A DNA stretch of 64,000 nucleotides. Origin: Bacteroidota bacterium (lineage in GTDB: Bacteria; Bacteroidota; Bacteroidia; Bacteroidales; Paludibacteraceae). A program made the translations under genes and the position numbers. How positions within the stretch are numbered: the stretch's first letter is position 1; every line of letters starts with the position of its first letter. The stretch spans positions 186,001 through 250,000 of the forward strand of contig JAFNAS010000011.1 in NCBI GenBank assembly GCA_017860295.1, read 5' to 3'. Under the pieces are notes generated by a model. The model saw only the letters and a program-made list of their open reading frames with translations, had not been told where the DNA came from and ran no database searches. Below, piece by piece: positions 27,053 through 36,594 of this stretch.

Positions 27053-28069
27053 ATGAAATACAAATTATTGGGAAATACGGGACTGAAAGTGTCCGAACTC
27101 TGTCTGGGAACAATGACTTTCGGTGGTCGGGACTGGTGGACCGCCATAGGAACTCTGCCGCAGGACGAGGTGAATGCCATTGTCAAACAATCGGTGGATG
27201 CAGGCATCAACTTTATCGATACGGCCAACGTGTACAGCATCGGATTAAGTGAGGAGATGACCGGAAAATCGATCCGCGACCTGGGGCTGAACCGCGACGA
27301 TCTGGTGATTGCCACCAAAGTGCGCGGCATGATGGGCGAAGGGCCCAACCAAAGCGGCCTGAGCCGTAAACACATCCTGCAACAGGCCGACGAAAGCCTC
27401 AAACGCCTCAACATGGACTACATCGATCTCTACCAGATTCATGGATTCGATCCGCTTACTCCGATAGAAGAGACCCTCGAAGCGCTTGACCTGTTGGTGA
27501 AAAGCGGTAAGGTGCGCTACATCGGCTGTTCCAACCTGGCTGCCTGGCAAATAATGAAAGCGCTGGGCATTTCGGCTCAAAACCATCTGGCAAAATTCGT
27601 TTCGTTGCAGGCCTACTACACCATTGCCGGCCGCGATCTGGAGCGTGAACTGGCCCCTTTGCTGCGCGATCAAAAGTTGGGATTGATGGTGTGGAGCCCA
27701 TTGGCCGGAGGTTTCTTAAGCGGCAAATATACCCGGAATACATCGACAGAAAGCGGGCGCCGCGTCAATTTCGACTTTCCACCTGTCAACAAAGAGAAGG
27801 CGTACGACATTATCGACGTAATGCAGGAGATTGCCACCTCGAAAGGTGTTACCGTTGCACAGATCGCGCTGGCGTGGCTGCTTCACCAAACCGTAGTTAC
27901 CACGGTAATCATAGGGGCGAAACGACCCGAACAATTGCAGGATAACCTCAAATCGACGGAGGTCGTCTTGTCTACCGAAGAGTTGAGCAAACTGGACGAA
28001 GTAAGTAAACTGTCGCCCGAATATCCGGGGTGGATGATTGAACGTCAGGGTTCCGACCGGAAAGCATAA
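27053..28069 (+). CDS. Aldo/keto reductase
   Basis: 338 residues of the NAD(P)H-dependent TIM-barrel AKR superfamily, which reduces aldehydes and ketones. Conserved elements: LGNTGLKVSELCLGTMTFGG; FIDTANVYSIGLSEEM with the catalytic Asp and Tyr; ATKVRG with the Lys; YIDLYQIHGFDP with the His; and the NADP-binding end VIIGAKRPEQLQDNLKS. It starts 103 nt after the AraC gene and is followed 33 nt later by a second AKR, probably one transcript. Physiological substrate unknown. Confidence 0.93.
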   Translation: MKYKLLGNTGLKVSELCLGTMTFGGRDWWTAIGTLPQDEVNAIVKQSVDAGINFIDTANVYSIGLSEEMTGKSIRDLGLNRDDLVIATKVRGMMGEGPNQSGLSRKHILQQADESLKRLNMDYIDLYQIHGFDPLTPIEETLEALDLLVKSGKVRYIGCSNLAAWQIMKALGISAQNHLAKFVSLQAYYTIAGRDLERELAPLLRDQKLGLMVWSPLAGGFLSGKYTRNTSTESGRRVNFDFPPVNKEKAYDIIDVMQEIATSKGVTVAQIALAWLLHQTVVTTVIIGAKRPEQLQDNLKSTEVVLSTEELSKLDEVSKLSPEYPGWMIERQGSDRKA

Positions 28070-28102
28070 CCATTTTTCCACAAACAAAACGATATTTTAC
28101 AA

Positions 28103-29083
28103 ATGCAATACAGAAAATTAGGAAACACTGAAGTCGAGCTTTCGGCTGTTGGATTAGGCTGCATGGGAATGAGCCAGGCCTACGGGCAACCGGACGATAC
28201 GGAATCGATAGCCACACTGGAAAAGACACTTGAAATGGGAATCAATTTTTGGGACACGGCCGATTTCTACGGAGCGGGAAAGAATGAAGAGTTGATTTCT
28301 AAAGTATTGGTTCCGAATCGTGACAAAGTATTTATTGCCACTAAGTTCGGATTTCACGCCACTCCCGACGATCCGTTTGCACTCGACGCGTCGCCGGCTT
28401 ACATGCGCAAAGCGGTTGAGGCCAGCCTTCGCCGCCTGAAAATCGAGACCATCGACTTATATTATGCCCACCGGGTTGATCCGAATGTGCCGATAGAGGA
28501 GACCGTCGGAGCCATGAGTGAACTGGTAAAGGAGGGGAAAGTGCGCTATCTGGGCTTGTCGGAGGCATCACCCGAATCGATTCGTAAAGCGTATGCGGTG
28601 CATCCCATTGCAGCACTTCAGAGCGAATACTCGCTGTTGACCCGCGATGTAGAGAAGGAGATTTTGCCGCTTTGCAAAGAGCTGGGCATTTCGTTTATCC
28701 CCTTTAGTCCACTGGCGAGGGGCTTAGTCACCAACACCGTTGACAACAAGACATTGGGCGAAGACGATTTTCGAAAGATACTTCCCCGTTTTTCCAACGA
28801 ACACTGGGACAACAACAGTCGTTTGGCAAATGCTTTTGCCGATATGGCCGCAGACAAAACCTGTACTCCTGCGCAATTGGCGTTGGCATGGGTATTGGCA
28901 CAAGGCGAAAACATCATTCCTATTCCCGGTACCAAACGGAGGAAATACTTGGAAGATAATGTCGGCGCTGTGGATGTCGATTTGTCACCATCCGACCTGA
29001 AAGACATTGAAGATTTGCTGACGAAATATCCCGATACGGGAGCGCGTTACACGCAGACCATGGCGAAAATGACAGGGAAATAA
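28103..29083 (+). CDS. Aldo/keto reductase
   Basis: 326 residues, AKR superfamily, closer to the branch with MQYRKLGNTEVELSAVGLGC and MGMSQAYGQPDD near the start (AKR13/YghZ-like group). The catalytic tetrad is seen in DTADFYGAGKNEEL (Asp, Tyr), IATKFGF (Lys) and IDLYYAHRVDP (His). NADP-binding end: IIPIPGTKRRKYLEDN. It forms a pair with the upstream reductase (33-nt gap). Confidence 0.93.
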   Translation: MQYRKLGNTEVELSAVGLGCMGMSQAYGQPDDTESIATLEKTLEMGINFWDTADFYGAGKNEELISKVLVPNRDKVFIATKFGFHATPDDPFALDASPAYMRKAVEASLRRLKIETIDLYYAHRVDPNVPIEETVGAMSELVKEGKVRYLGLSEASPESIRKAYAVHPIAALQSEYSLLTRDVEKEILPLCKELGISFIPFSPLARGLVTNTVDNKTLGEDDFRKILPRFSNEHWDNNSRLANAFADMAADKTCTPAQLALAWVLAQGENIIPIPGTKRRKYLEDNVGAVDVDLSPSDLKDIEDLLTKYPDTGARYTQTMAKMTGK

Positions 29084-29151
29084 ATAGTTGATCCTTTACG
29101 ACATGAGAAGAAAGTCCGTTTCAATTCTTCTTTATCCCGCAGCCGAATTTT

Positions 29152-29207
29152 CACATCCTTCGTGCCAATTGTGTGATTTTTATTACACTTTCAGCACGAA
29201 AGATGTG
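29152..29207. other. Long imperfect hairpin
   Basis: CACATCCTTCGTGC (29152-29165) pairs with GCACGAAAGATGTG (29194-29207) with one mismatch, and the interior GTGTGAT/ATTACAC extends the stem. It lies in the gap between the second AKR and the aminotransferase and lacks a U tract. Confidence 0.5.
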
Positions 29208-29347
29208 ATTCCAGCTTTTTAGTCCACACATGGCAGATTCATATTTTATTTCTAATTTTGAGCTATCAAATTTTCGTAGCCTCACCTTATTCACACAAAT
29301 TGCGTCTCTCTTCGAATGAGGCTTTTGAACATTAAACTTTGAACTGC

Positions 29348-30490
29348 ATGTTTCTGAATCCCGATGCCGAACAGATGACCCCTTTTATTGTGATGGAGGT
29401 GCTGGAACGGGCATCTGAACTTGAAAAACAGGGTATTTCTATCATTCACATGGAGGTGGGTGAACCCGATTTCGATGTACCTCAATGTGTTGCCGAAGCT
29501 GCTGAAAAGGCGCAACAGAGGGGCAAAACCCACTATACCCACTCGCTTGGCGACCTTGGTTTACGCGAGGCGATCTGCCGTTTTTACAAAAAAGAGTATG
29601 GCGTAACGGTAACCCCCGACCGTGTACTGATCACTTCCGGCAGTTCGCCTGCCATCCTGATGGTACTGATGGCTATCTGCAATGCCGGCGATGAGGTGAT
29701 TATGACCAATCCCGGATATCCCTGCTACCGCAATTTTGCACTGGCCTGTCGCGCCGTTCCTGTCGATGTGGAGGTGCGAGCCGAAACGGGGTTTCAGTAC
29801 GAAGCCGAATCATTGCAAAAGGCCATCACGCCCTGCACCCGAACGCTCTTTTTCAATTCGCCCATGAATCCTTCGGGAACACTGGCCGACGAATCGGTTT
29901 TCCGCATGCTGGCGCAATTGCCGTTTCCGGTTATTTCCGACGAGATTTATCACGGGCTGGTTTATCACGGACGGGCGCATTCCATCCTTGAATTTACTGA
30001 TAATGCCTTTGTGGTTAACGGTTTTTCCAAACGTTTTGCCATGACCGGTCTGCGACTGGGTTACGTGATTGCCCCACAAGAGTATATGCGCACTCTGCAA
30101 ATCCTTCAGCAAAATCTCTTTATCTGCGCTCCTTCTACGGCTCAGGCTGCCGGTGTTGCCGCACTCGAAGAGTCTGACACGGATGTGGTGAAGATGAGGG
30201 CAGTGTATGACGAACGCCGCCGCTTCATGATTGGTCGTTTGCGCGAAATCGGGTTTGAGATAAAGGTAGAACCTCAGGGAGCTTTTTACGTGCTGGCCGA
30301 TGCCCGCAAGTTCACCTCCGATTCGTATAAATTTGCATTCGATGTGCTCGAAAATGCACATGTCGGTATCACGCCCGGAGTTGACTTCGGAACCAAGGGA
30401 GAGGGATTTGTTCGCTTTTCGTATGCCAACTCGTTGGAGAATATTGCGGAGGGGTTAAATAGGTTGGAACGATATTTGCAGAGAAGATAA
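29348..30490 (+). CDS. Class I/II pyridoxal-phosphate aminotransferase
   Basis: 380 residues from ATG 29348. Fold-type I aminotransferase motifs: MEVGEPDFDVPQCV; GDLGLREAICRFY; LITSGSSPAILMVL; TNPGYPCYRN; NSPMNPSGT; ISDEIYHGLVYHG; and the PLP lysine in NGFSKRFAMTGLRLGYVIAP. Overall it looks like an aspartate/aromatic aminotransferase of the AspC/PatA-like group. The amino acid used cannot be determined. It is a single gene with its own upstream region. Confidence 0.92.
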   Translation: MFLNPDAEQMTPFIVMEVLERASELEKQGISIIHMEVGEPDFDVPQCVAEAAEKAQQRGKTHYTHSLGDLGLREAICRFYKKEYGVTVTPDRVLITSGSSPAILMVLMAICNAGDEVIMTNPGYPCYRNFALACRAVPVDVEVRAETGFQYEAESLQKAITPCTRTLFFNSPMNPSGTLADESVFRMLAQLPFPVISDEIYHGLVYHGRAHSILEFTDNAFVVNGFSKRFAMTGLRLGYVIAPQEYMRTLQILQQNLFICAPSTAQAAGVAALEESDTDVVKMRAVYDERRRFMIGRLREIGFEIKVEPQGAFYVLADARKFTSDSYKFAFDVLENAHVGITPGVDFGTKGEGFVRFSYANSLENIAEGLNRLERYLQRR

Positions 30491-30613
30491 TGTGAGAGTT
30501 TGTGGATTTGAGGATGTGGAGATGAGAATTTACTCGGGGTGGAATTATCCACTATTTATTTCTCTGTGTCCTTTGCGCTGATCTTAGCGCTCTCTGTGGT
30601 TTCCAGACAGATT

Positions 30614-30659
30614 CAATCGTAAATTGTAACCCCGATAGCTATCGGGACAAATCGTAAAT
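30614..30659. repeat. 16-bp perfect palindrome flanked by direct repeats
   Basis: CCCGATAGCTATCGGG (30631-30646) lies between two copies of AATCGTAAAT (30614-30623 and 30650-30659). Just upstream, CTTTGCG...CTCTGTGGTTT is a motif I recall as common in intergenic DNA of Bacteroidetes. Confidence 0.55.
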
Positions 30660-30666
30660 CAATTTT

Positions 30667-31560
30667 ATGCTTGTATTCAGACCGGTAACATTATCGGACA
30701 AAGAATTAATAAATAGCTATTTAAAGCAACAACATACACGACTTTTCACCTACTCGTTCGAGGTGCTTTTTCTGTGGCGGAATGTCTACGATTTCCAGAT
30801 TGCCGAATTCGACAACCATCTGTTAATTAAGACATATGTCGACGGATGCCACTATTTTCTGTTTCCAGTTGGCAACGACGACTTGATTCCGACGCTTGAA
30901 GCGATGCTCGATCACTCTTTTTGCCTCGATTGCGCTCCGGTGATCGGACAAATTACGCCCGAAAACAGGGAAGTGATGGAGCGGCTGATGCCGGGGAAGT
31001 TCAAATTCATCCCTTCGCGCAACGAGTACGAATACCTCTACGAGTCGGAAAAACTGGCGACGCTGAGCGGTAAAGCCTTGCAACCGAAGCGAAATCACAT
31101 CAACTTTGTTGAAAAGAACTATTCGTGGCAGTTTGAACCCATTACTCCGGAGAATATCGGCGAGTGCATTGCGTTCAACGATGCCTGGGATTACCACTAC
31201 AACGACAATCCCGAGTCGAAGCGTTTTATAGAGAACAAAGCCATCAACGACTATTTTCTCTATTACGACAAAATGCCTCTCGATGGCGGCTGCATCCATT
31301 TGGATGGGAAAGTGGCAGGTATTTCTGTCGGCACTCCGCTCAACGATGAGGTATACCTTTGCCTGTTTGAAAAGGCATCACACATTTATCGGGGAGCCTA
31401 TACATTGATAAACAGGGAGATGATTCGTCGTTATGCCACCGGGTATAAATACGTGAACCGGGCGGAGGATGGCGGCGTGGAGGGTTTGCGTCAGGCAAAA
31501 ATGTCGTACAATCCGGCCATTTTGCAGGAAGTCTTTTTGGCCGAACTGGCCGAACAATAA
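30667..31560 (+). CDS. DUF2156 (GNAT-like, LPG synthetase C-terminal type) protein
   Basis: 297 residues. The whole length fits DUF2156, a tandem-GNAT fold related to the catalytic part of lysyl-phosphatidylglycerol synthetases: FSFEVLFLWRNVYDFQIAEF, a Pro-Lys-Arg-Asn-His-x-Asn-Phe element (QPKRNHINFVEKNY), CIAFNDAWDYHY, and the C-terminal YVNRAEDGGVEGLRQAKMSY. No membrane domain is fused. The substrate is not known; an acyl- or aminoacyl-transfer role is family-based inference. Confidence 0.85.
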   Translation: MLVFRPVTLSDKELINSYLKQQHTRLFTYSFEVLFLWRNVYDFQIAEFDNHLLIKTYVDGCHYFLFPVGNDDLIPTLEAMLDHSFCLDCAPVIGQITPENREVMERLMPGKFKFIPSRNEYEYLYESEKLATLSGKALQPKRNHINFVEKNYSWQFEPITPENIGECIAFNDAWDYHYNDNPESKRFIENKAINDYFLYYDKMPLDGGCIHLDGKVAGISVGTPLNDEVYLCLFEKASHIYRGAYTLINREMIRRYATGYKYVNRAEDGGVEGLRQAKMSYNPAILQEVFLAELAEQ

Positions 31561-31618
31561 GTTGTGAAAGTAGCCGAAACGGAGGCTATTTAAATATCAC
31601 TTTCTCGTAAAAAATCAA

Positions 31619-31626
31619 TACCTTTG
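31619..31626 (+). promoter_or_regulatory. -7 box of pheS
   Basis: TACCTTTG, followed by GCACTC, lies 24 nt before the pheS ATG. Confidence 0.6.
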
Positions 31627-31649
31627 CACTCTGAAAAATTCATATCGTT

Positions 31650-32669
31650 ATGATTGATAAGATAAACCAGCTGAAGGCCGAAGTGGAAAGCCTGACAGCC
31701 GCCACACATGAAAAAGCGGAAGAATTACGTATAAAATACCTCAGCAAAAAGGGAGAAATCACCTCTTTGTTCAATGCATTTCGTGAAGTACCTAACGACC
31801 AGAAACGTCAGGTAGGCCAATTGCTTAACGAGTTGAAAGAGGCTGCTACTGCCAAAATCAACGAACTGAAAGAGTCGCTCGAAAACAGCACTTCTGCCGG
31901 TAACGAAACCGACCTGACCCGTTCGGCCGATCCGATTCTGTTGGGAACACGCCATCCGCTCTCTATCGTTAAAAACGAAATCGTCGATATTTTTGCCCGC
32001 ATCGGCTTCACCATTGCCGAAGGCCCCGAAGTGGAAGACGACTGGCACGTTTTTGGCGCGCTTAACTTCCCGCCCGAACACCCGGCCCGCGATATGCAGG
32101 ACACTTTCTTCATTGAAAAAAATCCCGATGTATTGCTCCGTACCCACACTTCATCGGTTCAGTCGCGTGTAATGCTCAACCAACAACCGCCGATCCGTGT
32201 TATTTGTCCGGGGCGTGTTTATCGTAACGAAGCGATCTCCTATCGTGCACACTGTTTCTTCCATCAGGTGGAAGGCCTTTATATCGACAAAAACGTATCG
32301 TTTGCCGACCTGAAACAAGCATTGCTCTACTTTGCCAAAGAGATGTTTGGCGAACATACCAAAATCCGTCTGCGCCCCTCCTATTTCCCATTCACCGAAC
32401 CTTCGGCAGAGATGGATATTTCCTGTAATTTGTGCCATGGAGAAGGCTGTCCCTTCTGTAAATATACAGGTTGGGTGGAAATCCTCGGTTGTGGCATGGT
32501 AGATCCGAATGTGCTCGAAGCTTGTGGTATCGACAGCAAAGTCTACTCCGGTTACGCTTTCGGAATGGGTATCGAACGGATCACCAACCTAAAGTATCAG
32601 GTAAAAGATCTCCGGATGTTTTCCGAAAACGATGTTCGCTTCCTGCGGCAATTCGAATCGGCAAATTAG
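31650..32669 (+). CDS. pheS: Phenylalanine-tRNA ligase alpha subunit
   Basis: 339 residues, full length. PheS pairs with PheT to charge tRNA-Phe. The N-terminal coiled-coil (residues 1-90) binds tRNA; the class II core shows motif 1 HPLSIVKNEIVDIFARIGF, the EGPEVEDDWHVF segment, LLRTHTSSVQ, motif 2 GRVYRNE..SYRAHCFFHQVEG, RPSYFPFTEPSAEMD and motif 3 YAFGMGIERI. A Cys pair set (CNLCHGEGCPFC) forms the small zinc-like knuckle common in Bacteroidetes PheS. It is monocistronic here, with a terminator at 32728-32766; pheT is not in the window. Confidence 0.98.
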   Translation: MIDKINQLKAEVESLTAATHEKAEELRIKYLSKKGEITSLFNAFREVPNDQKRQVGQLLNELKEAATAKINELKESLENSTSAGNETDLTRSADPILLGTRHPLSIVKNEIVDIFARIGFTIAEGPEVEDDWHVFGALNFPPEHPARDMQDTFFIEKNPDVLLRTHTSSVQSRVMLNQQPPIRVICPGRVYRNEAISYRAHCFFHQVEGLYIDKNVSFADLKQALLYFAKEMFGEHTKIRLRPSYFPFTEPSAEMDISCNLCHGEGCPFCKYTGWVEILGCGMVDPNVLEACGIDSKVYSGYAFGMGIERITNLKYQVKDLRMFSENDVRFLRQFESAN

Positions 32670-32727
32670 AAATCAGGTTACCAACGTTTTTTCTTTCAGA
32701 CGAAAGATTAGATTTGAGATAAATAAG

Positions 32728-32766
32728 ACACAGGCTGTTCCATTACGGGGCAGCCTGTGTTTGTCT
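32728..32766 (+). terminator. Intrinsic terminator of pheS
   Basis: A perfect 10-bp stem (ACACAGGCTG 32728-32737, CAGCCTGTGT 32751-32760) is followed by a T-rich run. Confidence 0.8.
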
Positions 32767-32832
32767 ATTTTGACTTATCGGGATGCGTACACAAAAGAGG
32801 TGAATCCTCAAAACTCAAGACGGTATAAAATA

Positions 32833-32864
32833 AAAGCGCCTAAATTATTAAATTTAAGCGCTTT
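32833..32864 (-). terminator. Hairpin downstream of tRNA-Lys
   Basis: AAAGCGC (32833-32839) pairs with GCGCTTT (32858-32864), extended by TAAATT/AATTTA. It lies 5 nt beyond the 3' end of the tRNA and ends in a run of T on the minus strand. Confidence 0.65.
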
Positions 32865-32869
32865 CTGTG

Positions 32870-32942
32870 TGACCCCGGAGGGGCTCGAACCCTCGACCCA
32901 TTGATTAAGAGTCAATTGCTCTACCAACTGAGCTACGGAGTC
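32870..32942 (-). tRNA. tRNA-Lys (anticodon CUU)
   Basis: 73 nt on the minus strand. The acceptor stem GACTCCG/CGGGGTC contains one GU pair, with discriminator A. D-loop AGCTCAGTTGGTAGAGC, anticodon loop CTCTTAA giving anticodon CTT, and T-loop GGTTCGAGCC are all standard. The 3' CCA is not encoded. Confidence 0.95.
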
Positions 32943-33021
32943 ATTTCGGGCTGCAAAGGTATAATAAATTATTTATTTTCGCCTATTTTATCCGCTTTTT
33001 TTCGGTTACAGGTCAATTTTT

Positions 33022-33771
33022 CTATTGTTCTGCCCGGTTGGTCAGGCTCTCTTTACAAATAGCTACGGTAATGTGGTAACAACTCTGGTGATATTCTTTC
33101 TTGACCAGAAACCGGCATTGTTTACGCATCTCTATCAAAGTTTCTGCAAATATGTGAGGAACTTTTGCCGGATAAGCTACGGTGTCGCCATCCATGAACT
33201 TGTTATACGTAATATCAAAGGTTGTTCCGTAACGATGAGCCGAATTATTACTGGCATTTCCGTTGTGTCGGCCAAGTTTGTGTTGGCTCTCATCGGTACG
33301 TAGCACCGAAGTAATTACAAACCGATAATCCTTCATCCCTTTTGCTTTCAACCGCTTTTGGAATTCAACACCGATGTCTTTCAATAAATTCACGGCTTCG
33401 GGAACTAAGTAGGGGTGAGAGTGTCTCAAATCGTCGATATGGAAGAATTTACAATCGACCAAATGCACCAAAATATCTTTTTTGACCAGCAGATCAACCG
33501 ATTTCAGAAAATCACTGTCAGTATCGAAAGTTTGTTTTAAGCCTCCAATCTGAGCATGTTCCAACTGTACATCGTTGAGGTCGTCCAGCAATTCGGAAGA
33601 GCTTATTGGGGCAGCAGCGTCTTTGCAAAAATCGCAGCTACAGGTGTGGACGCGAAACATACGTGGTTGTAGCAAGTAAGGGCGTATGAAAAGTGCGGCA
33701 ATAACTAATGCAATGAGCAGTATGCTCAATAATATAAAGAGGTGGAGGTGATATTTCTTCTTGCTTCTCAT
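33022..33771 (-). CDS. Membrane-anchored M15-like peptidase (DUF5715 family)
   Basis: 249 residues. A transmembrane helix (residues 10-29) is followed by a short Cys cluster C44-C46-C49 (HTCSCDFC). The C-terminal domain carries a zinc site of the D,D-carboxypeptidase M15/VanY kind: H179 and D186 in SAHRYGTTFDI, and H233 in CYHITV. TSVLRTDESQHKLGRHNGNA precedes it, as usual in that fold. It probably acts on peptidoglycan stem peptides in the periplasm. It is divergent from clpC, with a TATTTTTG -7 box at 33789-33796. Confidence 0.85.
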   Translation of the reverse strand: MRSKKKYHLHLFILLSILLIALVIAALFIRPYLLQPRMFRVHTCSCDFCKDAAAPISSSELLDDLNDVQLEHAQIGGLKQTFDTDSDFLKSVDLLVKKDILVHLVDCKFFHIDDLRHSHPYLVPEAVNLLKDIGVEFQKRLKAKGMKDYRFVITSVLRTDESQHKLGRHNGNASNNSAHRYGTTFDITYNKFMDGDTVAYPAKVPHIFAETLIEMRKQCRFLVKKEYHQSCYHITVAICKESLTNRAEQ

Positions 33772-33788
33772 TCTTTTTCTGTCAGGTG

Positions 33789-33796
33789 CAAAAATA
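33789..33796 (-). promoter_or_regulatory. -7 box of the M15-like gene
   Basis: The minus strand reads TATTTTTG 18 nt before the start codon. Confidence 0.5.
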
Positions 33797-33955
33797 GCAT
33801 TTATTTTCTATCCAGAGGGATTAAATCTGCCAAAATTACCGTTTTTTTTTGTGGCACACGCTTTGATTATTGTAATTGTATGGTTGAAAAACAAGGTAAA
33901 AGGTCTCTTTTTCAACGTAAAAAAGGCCAATTTTGCTTATAAAATGAGTAAGAAA

Positions 33956-33987
33956 TTGGTAAAAGGCAAAAGGATTAATTATATTTG
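33956..33987 (+). promoter_or_regulatory. Promoter of clpC
   Basis: TTG at 33956-33958, 21 nt spacer, then TATATTTG at 33980-33987, fitting the Bacteroidetes consensus. The start codon is 26 nt downstream, which supports ATG 34013. Confidence 0.65.
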
Positions 33988-34012
33988 TGGTATAAAAAGA
34001 AAGGAAATTATA

Positions 34013-36526
34013 ATGGAAAACCGATTTTCGGATAAATTAAGAGATGTGCTCAGCTATAGCCGCGAAGAGGCCGAAAGGCTGGGTAACAGCTATATTGGAC
34101 CGGAGCACTTGATGTTGGGGCTAATACGCGATGGAGAAGGAAAAGCCATTGAAGCGCTCACATCGTTGCACGCCGATCTGTCTCAACTTAAGAATAAGAT
34201 TGAAGAACAGATAAAAACAGATAATGTGGTTTCTGCCAACGATTTGACGGTGCCGAGAAACACAGAACGGATTCTAAAGATTCTGTATTTGGAGGCTCGT
34301 TCGTTGAACAAGAATATTGCAGATACGGAACATCTTTTACTCGCTATTTTGAAAGAAAAAGAAAATTTGCCCGCTCAACTTTTAAATGGCGAAGATGTGA
34401 ATTATGATGCTGTACGTGAAGTAATTGAAGAGAAAAAAGACATTCATATGGGAGGAGGATTCCCCAACGACGAGGATGATGACGAAGAGCTCAGTGGTTC
34501 TAAAACATCGCAGCAAAAACCCGAAAAACCGGGAACAAAAGCAGTAGGCGACACTCCCGTTCTCAACAATTTTGGGAGCGATTTGACCAAAGCAGCCCGT
34601 GAAAATTTACTTGATCCTGTGGTAGGGCGTCAGAACGAAATTGAACGTGTCGCTCAGATTCTGAGTCGTCGCAAAAAGAATAATCCGGTGCTGATTGGTG
34701 ATCCTGGAGTAGGTAAATCAGCTATTGTTGAGGGACTTGCAATGCGTATCGTTCAGCGAAAAGTGCCCCGTACACTCTTCGACAAACGGATCATTGCCCT
34801 CGATATGGCTTCAATCGTAGCGGGAACCAAGTATCGTGGTCAGTTTGAAGAACGGCTGATTGCCATCCTGAATGAGTTGAAGAAAAATCCTCAAATTATC
34901 CTGTTTATTGACGAAATACACACTATTGTTGGTGCCGGGGGGGCTGCCGGATCGCTCGATGCAGCTAATATTCTAAAACCGGTATTGGCGCGCGGTGAAA
35001 TTCAGTGTATTGGAGCTACCACGTTGGACGAATACCGCCAAAGCATTGAAAAAGACGGAGCTCTCGAACGTCGTTTCCAGAAAATTGTGGTAGAACCTAC
35101 CTCTTCGGAAGAAACGTTGGAGATTCTGAATAATATAAAACAACGGTATGAAGACCACCATCGCGTGACTTATACGCCGGAAGCAATCGCCGCTTGTGTC
35201 AAATTGACAGATCGTTATATTACCGAACGTTGTTTCCCAGATAAGGCAATCGATGCTTTGGATGAGTCGGGCTCGCGGGTGCATATCTCCAATATTGTGG
35301 TTCCCAAAGAGATTGAAACACTCGAAAAAGAATTGGAAGAGGCGAAACTAGCAAAACAAAAGGCTGTGGAACACCAGCAATTTGAACTGGCTGCCGAATA
35401 CAGAGACAATGAGAAAAAATGCCACGAACGTCTGACGGAGGCCACTTTGCGTTGGGAAGAATCGACCAAAGAGCAGCGTCAGGTAGTAGATGCCGATAAA
35501 GTAGCCGAAACTGTAGCCATGATGTCGGGAGTACCGATGCAACGCATTGCGCAGGCCGAAAACGACCGTTTGATAGAGATGCAAGCGGGTATTAATAGCA
35601 AGGTCATCGGACAAACAGAAGCGGTGGAAAAAGTGGTAAAAGCGATTCAACGCAATCGAGTTGGACTGAAAAATCCGAATAAGCCGATCGGAGCCTTTAT
35701 CTTCCTTGGACCTACCGGAGTAGGGAAAACGCATCTTGCAAAACAGCTGGCTCAGTTTATGTTCGGAGCCGACGACGCGTTGATTCGCGTCGATATGAGC
35801 GAATACATGGACAAATATACCGTGTCGCGCCTTATCGGAGCGCCTCCGGGATATGTAGGCTACGAAGAAGGCGGACAACTGACCGAGAAGGTAAGACGGA
35901 AACCCTATTCGATTATTCTACTCGATGAGATTGAGAAGGCGCATCCCGACATCTTCAACATCCTGCTTCAGGTGTTTGACGAAGGCCACCTCACCGATGG
36001 GCTCGGTCGCCGTATCGACTTCAAAAACACGATTATTATCATGACTTCGAATGTGGGTACGCGTCAGTTGAAAGAGTTTGGGGCGGGTGTCGGTTTTCGT
36101 TTGGAACAAAACGATTCGACATCGGCATCGGAACGATCACGCAATGTGATTCAGAAAGCATTGAACCGCACCTTTGCTCCCGAGTTTTTGAACCGGGTGG
36201 ACGATGTGATTATGTTCGACCAGTTGAGCAAAGATTCTATTCTGAAGATCGTCGACCTCGAATTGCAGGGGCTTTACAACAGAATAGAAAGCTTAGGATA
36301 CCACCTTGTACTGACTGATGAGGCGAAGAGTTTTGTCGCCGATAAAGGGTATGACGTACAGTTTGGCGCCCGTCCGTTGAAACGGGCCATTCAGAAATAT
36401 GTGGAAGACGAAATGGTGGAAATAATAATGAGAGCAACCATTTTACCGGGTGATACGGTAACGATGACAGTAAACGCCGAAGAACAGAAATTATCGGCAA
36501 ATATTGTGCATCCCGTCGTATCGTAA
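34013..36526 (+). CDS. clpC: ATP-dependent Clp protease ATP-binding subunit ClpC
   Basis: 837 residues from ATG 34013. An AAA+ unfoldase that feeds substrates to ClpP. Order of domains: two Clp-N repeats ([37 protein letters not shown]; residues 1-150), a charged linker, AAA1 with Walker [16 protein letters not shown] and Walker [10 protein letters not shown], a UVR-like middle segment ([20 protein letters not shown]), AAA2 with [14 protein letters not shown] and [12 protein letters not shown], and a C-terminal D2-small domain. The upstream open sequence back to 33761 is rejected because the promoter lies inside it. A strong terminator follows. Confidence 0.96.
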   Translation: MENRFSDKLRDVLSYSREEAERLGNSYIGPEHLMLGLIRDGEGKAIEALTSLHADLSQLKNKIEEQIKTDNVVSANDLTVPRNTERILKILYLEARSLNKNIADTEHLLLAILKEKENLPAQLLNGEDVNYDAVREVIEEKKDIHMGGGFPNDEDDDEELSGSKTSQQKPEKPGTKAVGDTPVLNNFGSDLTKAARENLLDPVVGRQNEIERVAQILSRRKKNNPVLIGDPGVGKSAIVEGLAMRIVQRKVPRTLFDKRIIALDMASIVAGTKYRGQFEERLIAILNELKKNPQIILFIDEIHTIVGAGGAAGSLDAANILKPVLARGEIQCIGATTLDEYRQSIEKDGALERRFQKIVVEPTSSEETLEILNNIKQRYEDHHRVTYTPEAIAACVKLTDRYITERCFPDKAIDALDESGSRVHISNIVVPKEIETLEKELEEAKLAKQKAVEHQQFELAAEYRDNEKKCHERLTEATLRWEESTKEQRQVVDADKVAETVAMMSGVPMQRIAQAENDRLIEMQAGINSKVIGQTEAVEKVVKAIQRNRVGLKNPNKPIGAFIFLGPTGVGKTHLAKQLAQFMFGADDALIRVDMSEYMDKYTVSRLIGAPPGYVGYEEGGQLTEKVRRKPYSIILLDEIEKAHPDIFNILLQVFDEGHLTDGLGRRIDFKNTIIIMTSNVGTRQLKEFGAGVGFRLEQNDSTSASERSRNVIQKALNRTFAPEFLNRVDDVIMFDQLSKDSILKIVDLELQGLYNRIESLGYHLVLTDEAKSFVADKGYDVQFGARPLKRAIQKYVEDEMVEIIMRATILPGDTVTMTVNAEEQKLSANIVHPVVS

Positions 36527-36546
36527 ATTTTCGGAATTTTTTAAAG

Positions 36547-36579
36547 AAAACCGCTCTGTTTCAGGGCGGTTTTTTGTTT
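36547..36579 (+). terminator. Intrinsic terminator of clpC
   Basis: A 12-bp stem (AAAACCGCTCTG with CAGGGCGGTTTT, one GU pair) and 3-nt loop, followed by a T run. It may also act for the convergent ABC-F gene. Confidence 0.85.
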
Positions 36580-36594
36580 TTTATGCTATCCGAT

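Noticed and set aside
33761-34012. N-terminal extension of ClpC with a hydrophobic segment
   Set aside because: The promoter at 33956-33987 lies within it, and the Clp-N domain begins at once after ATG 34013.
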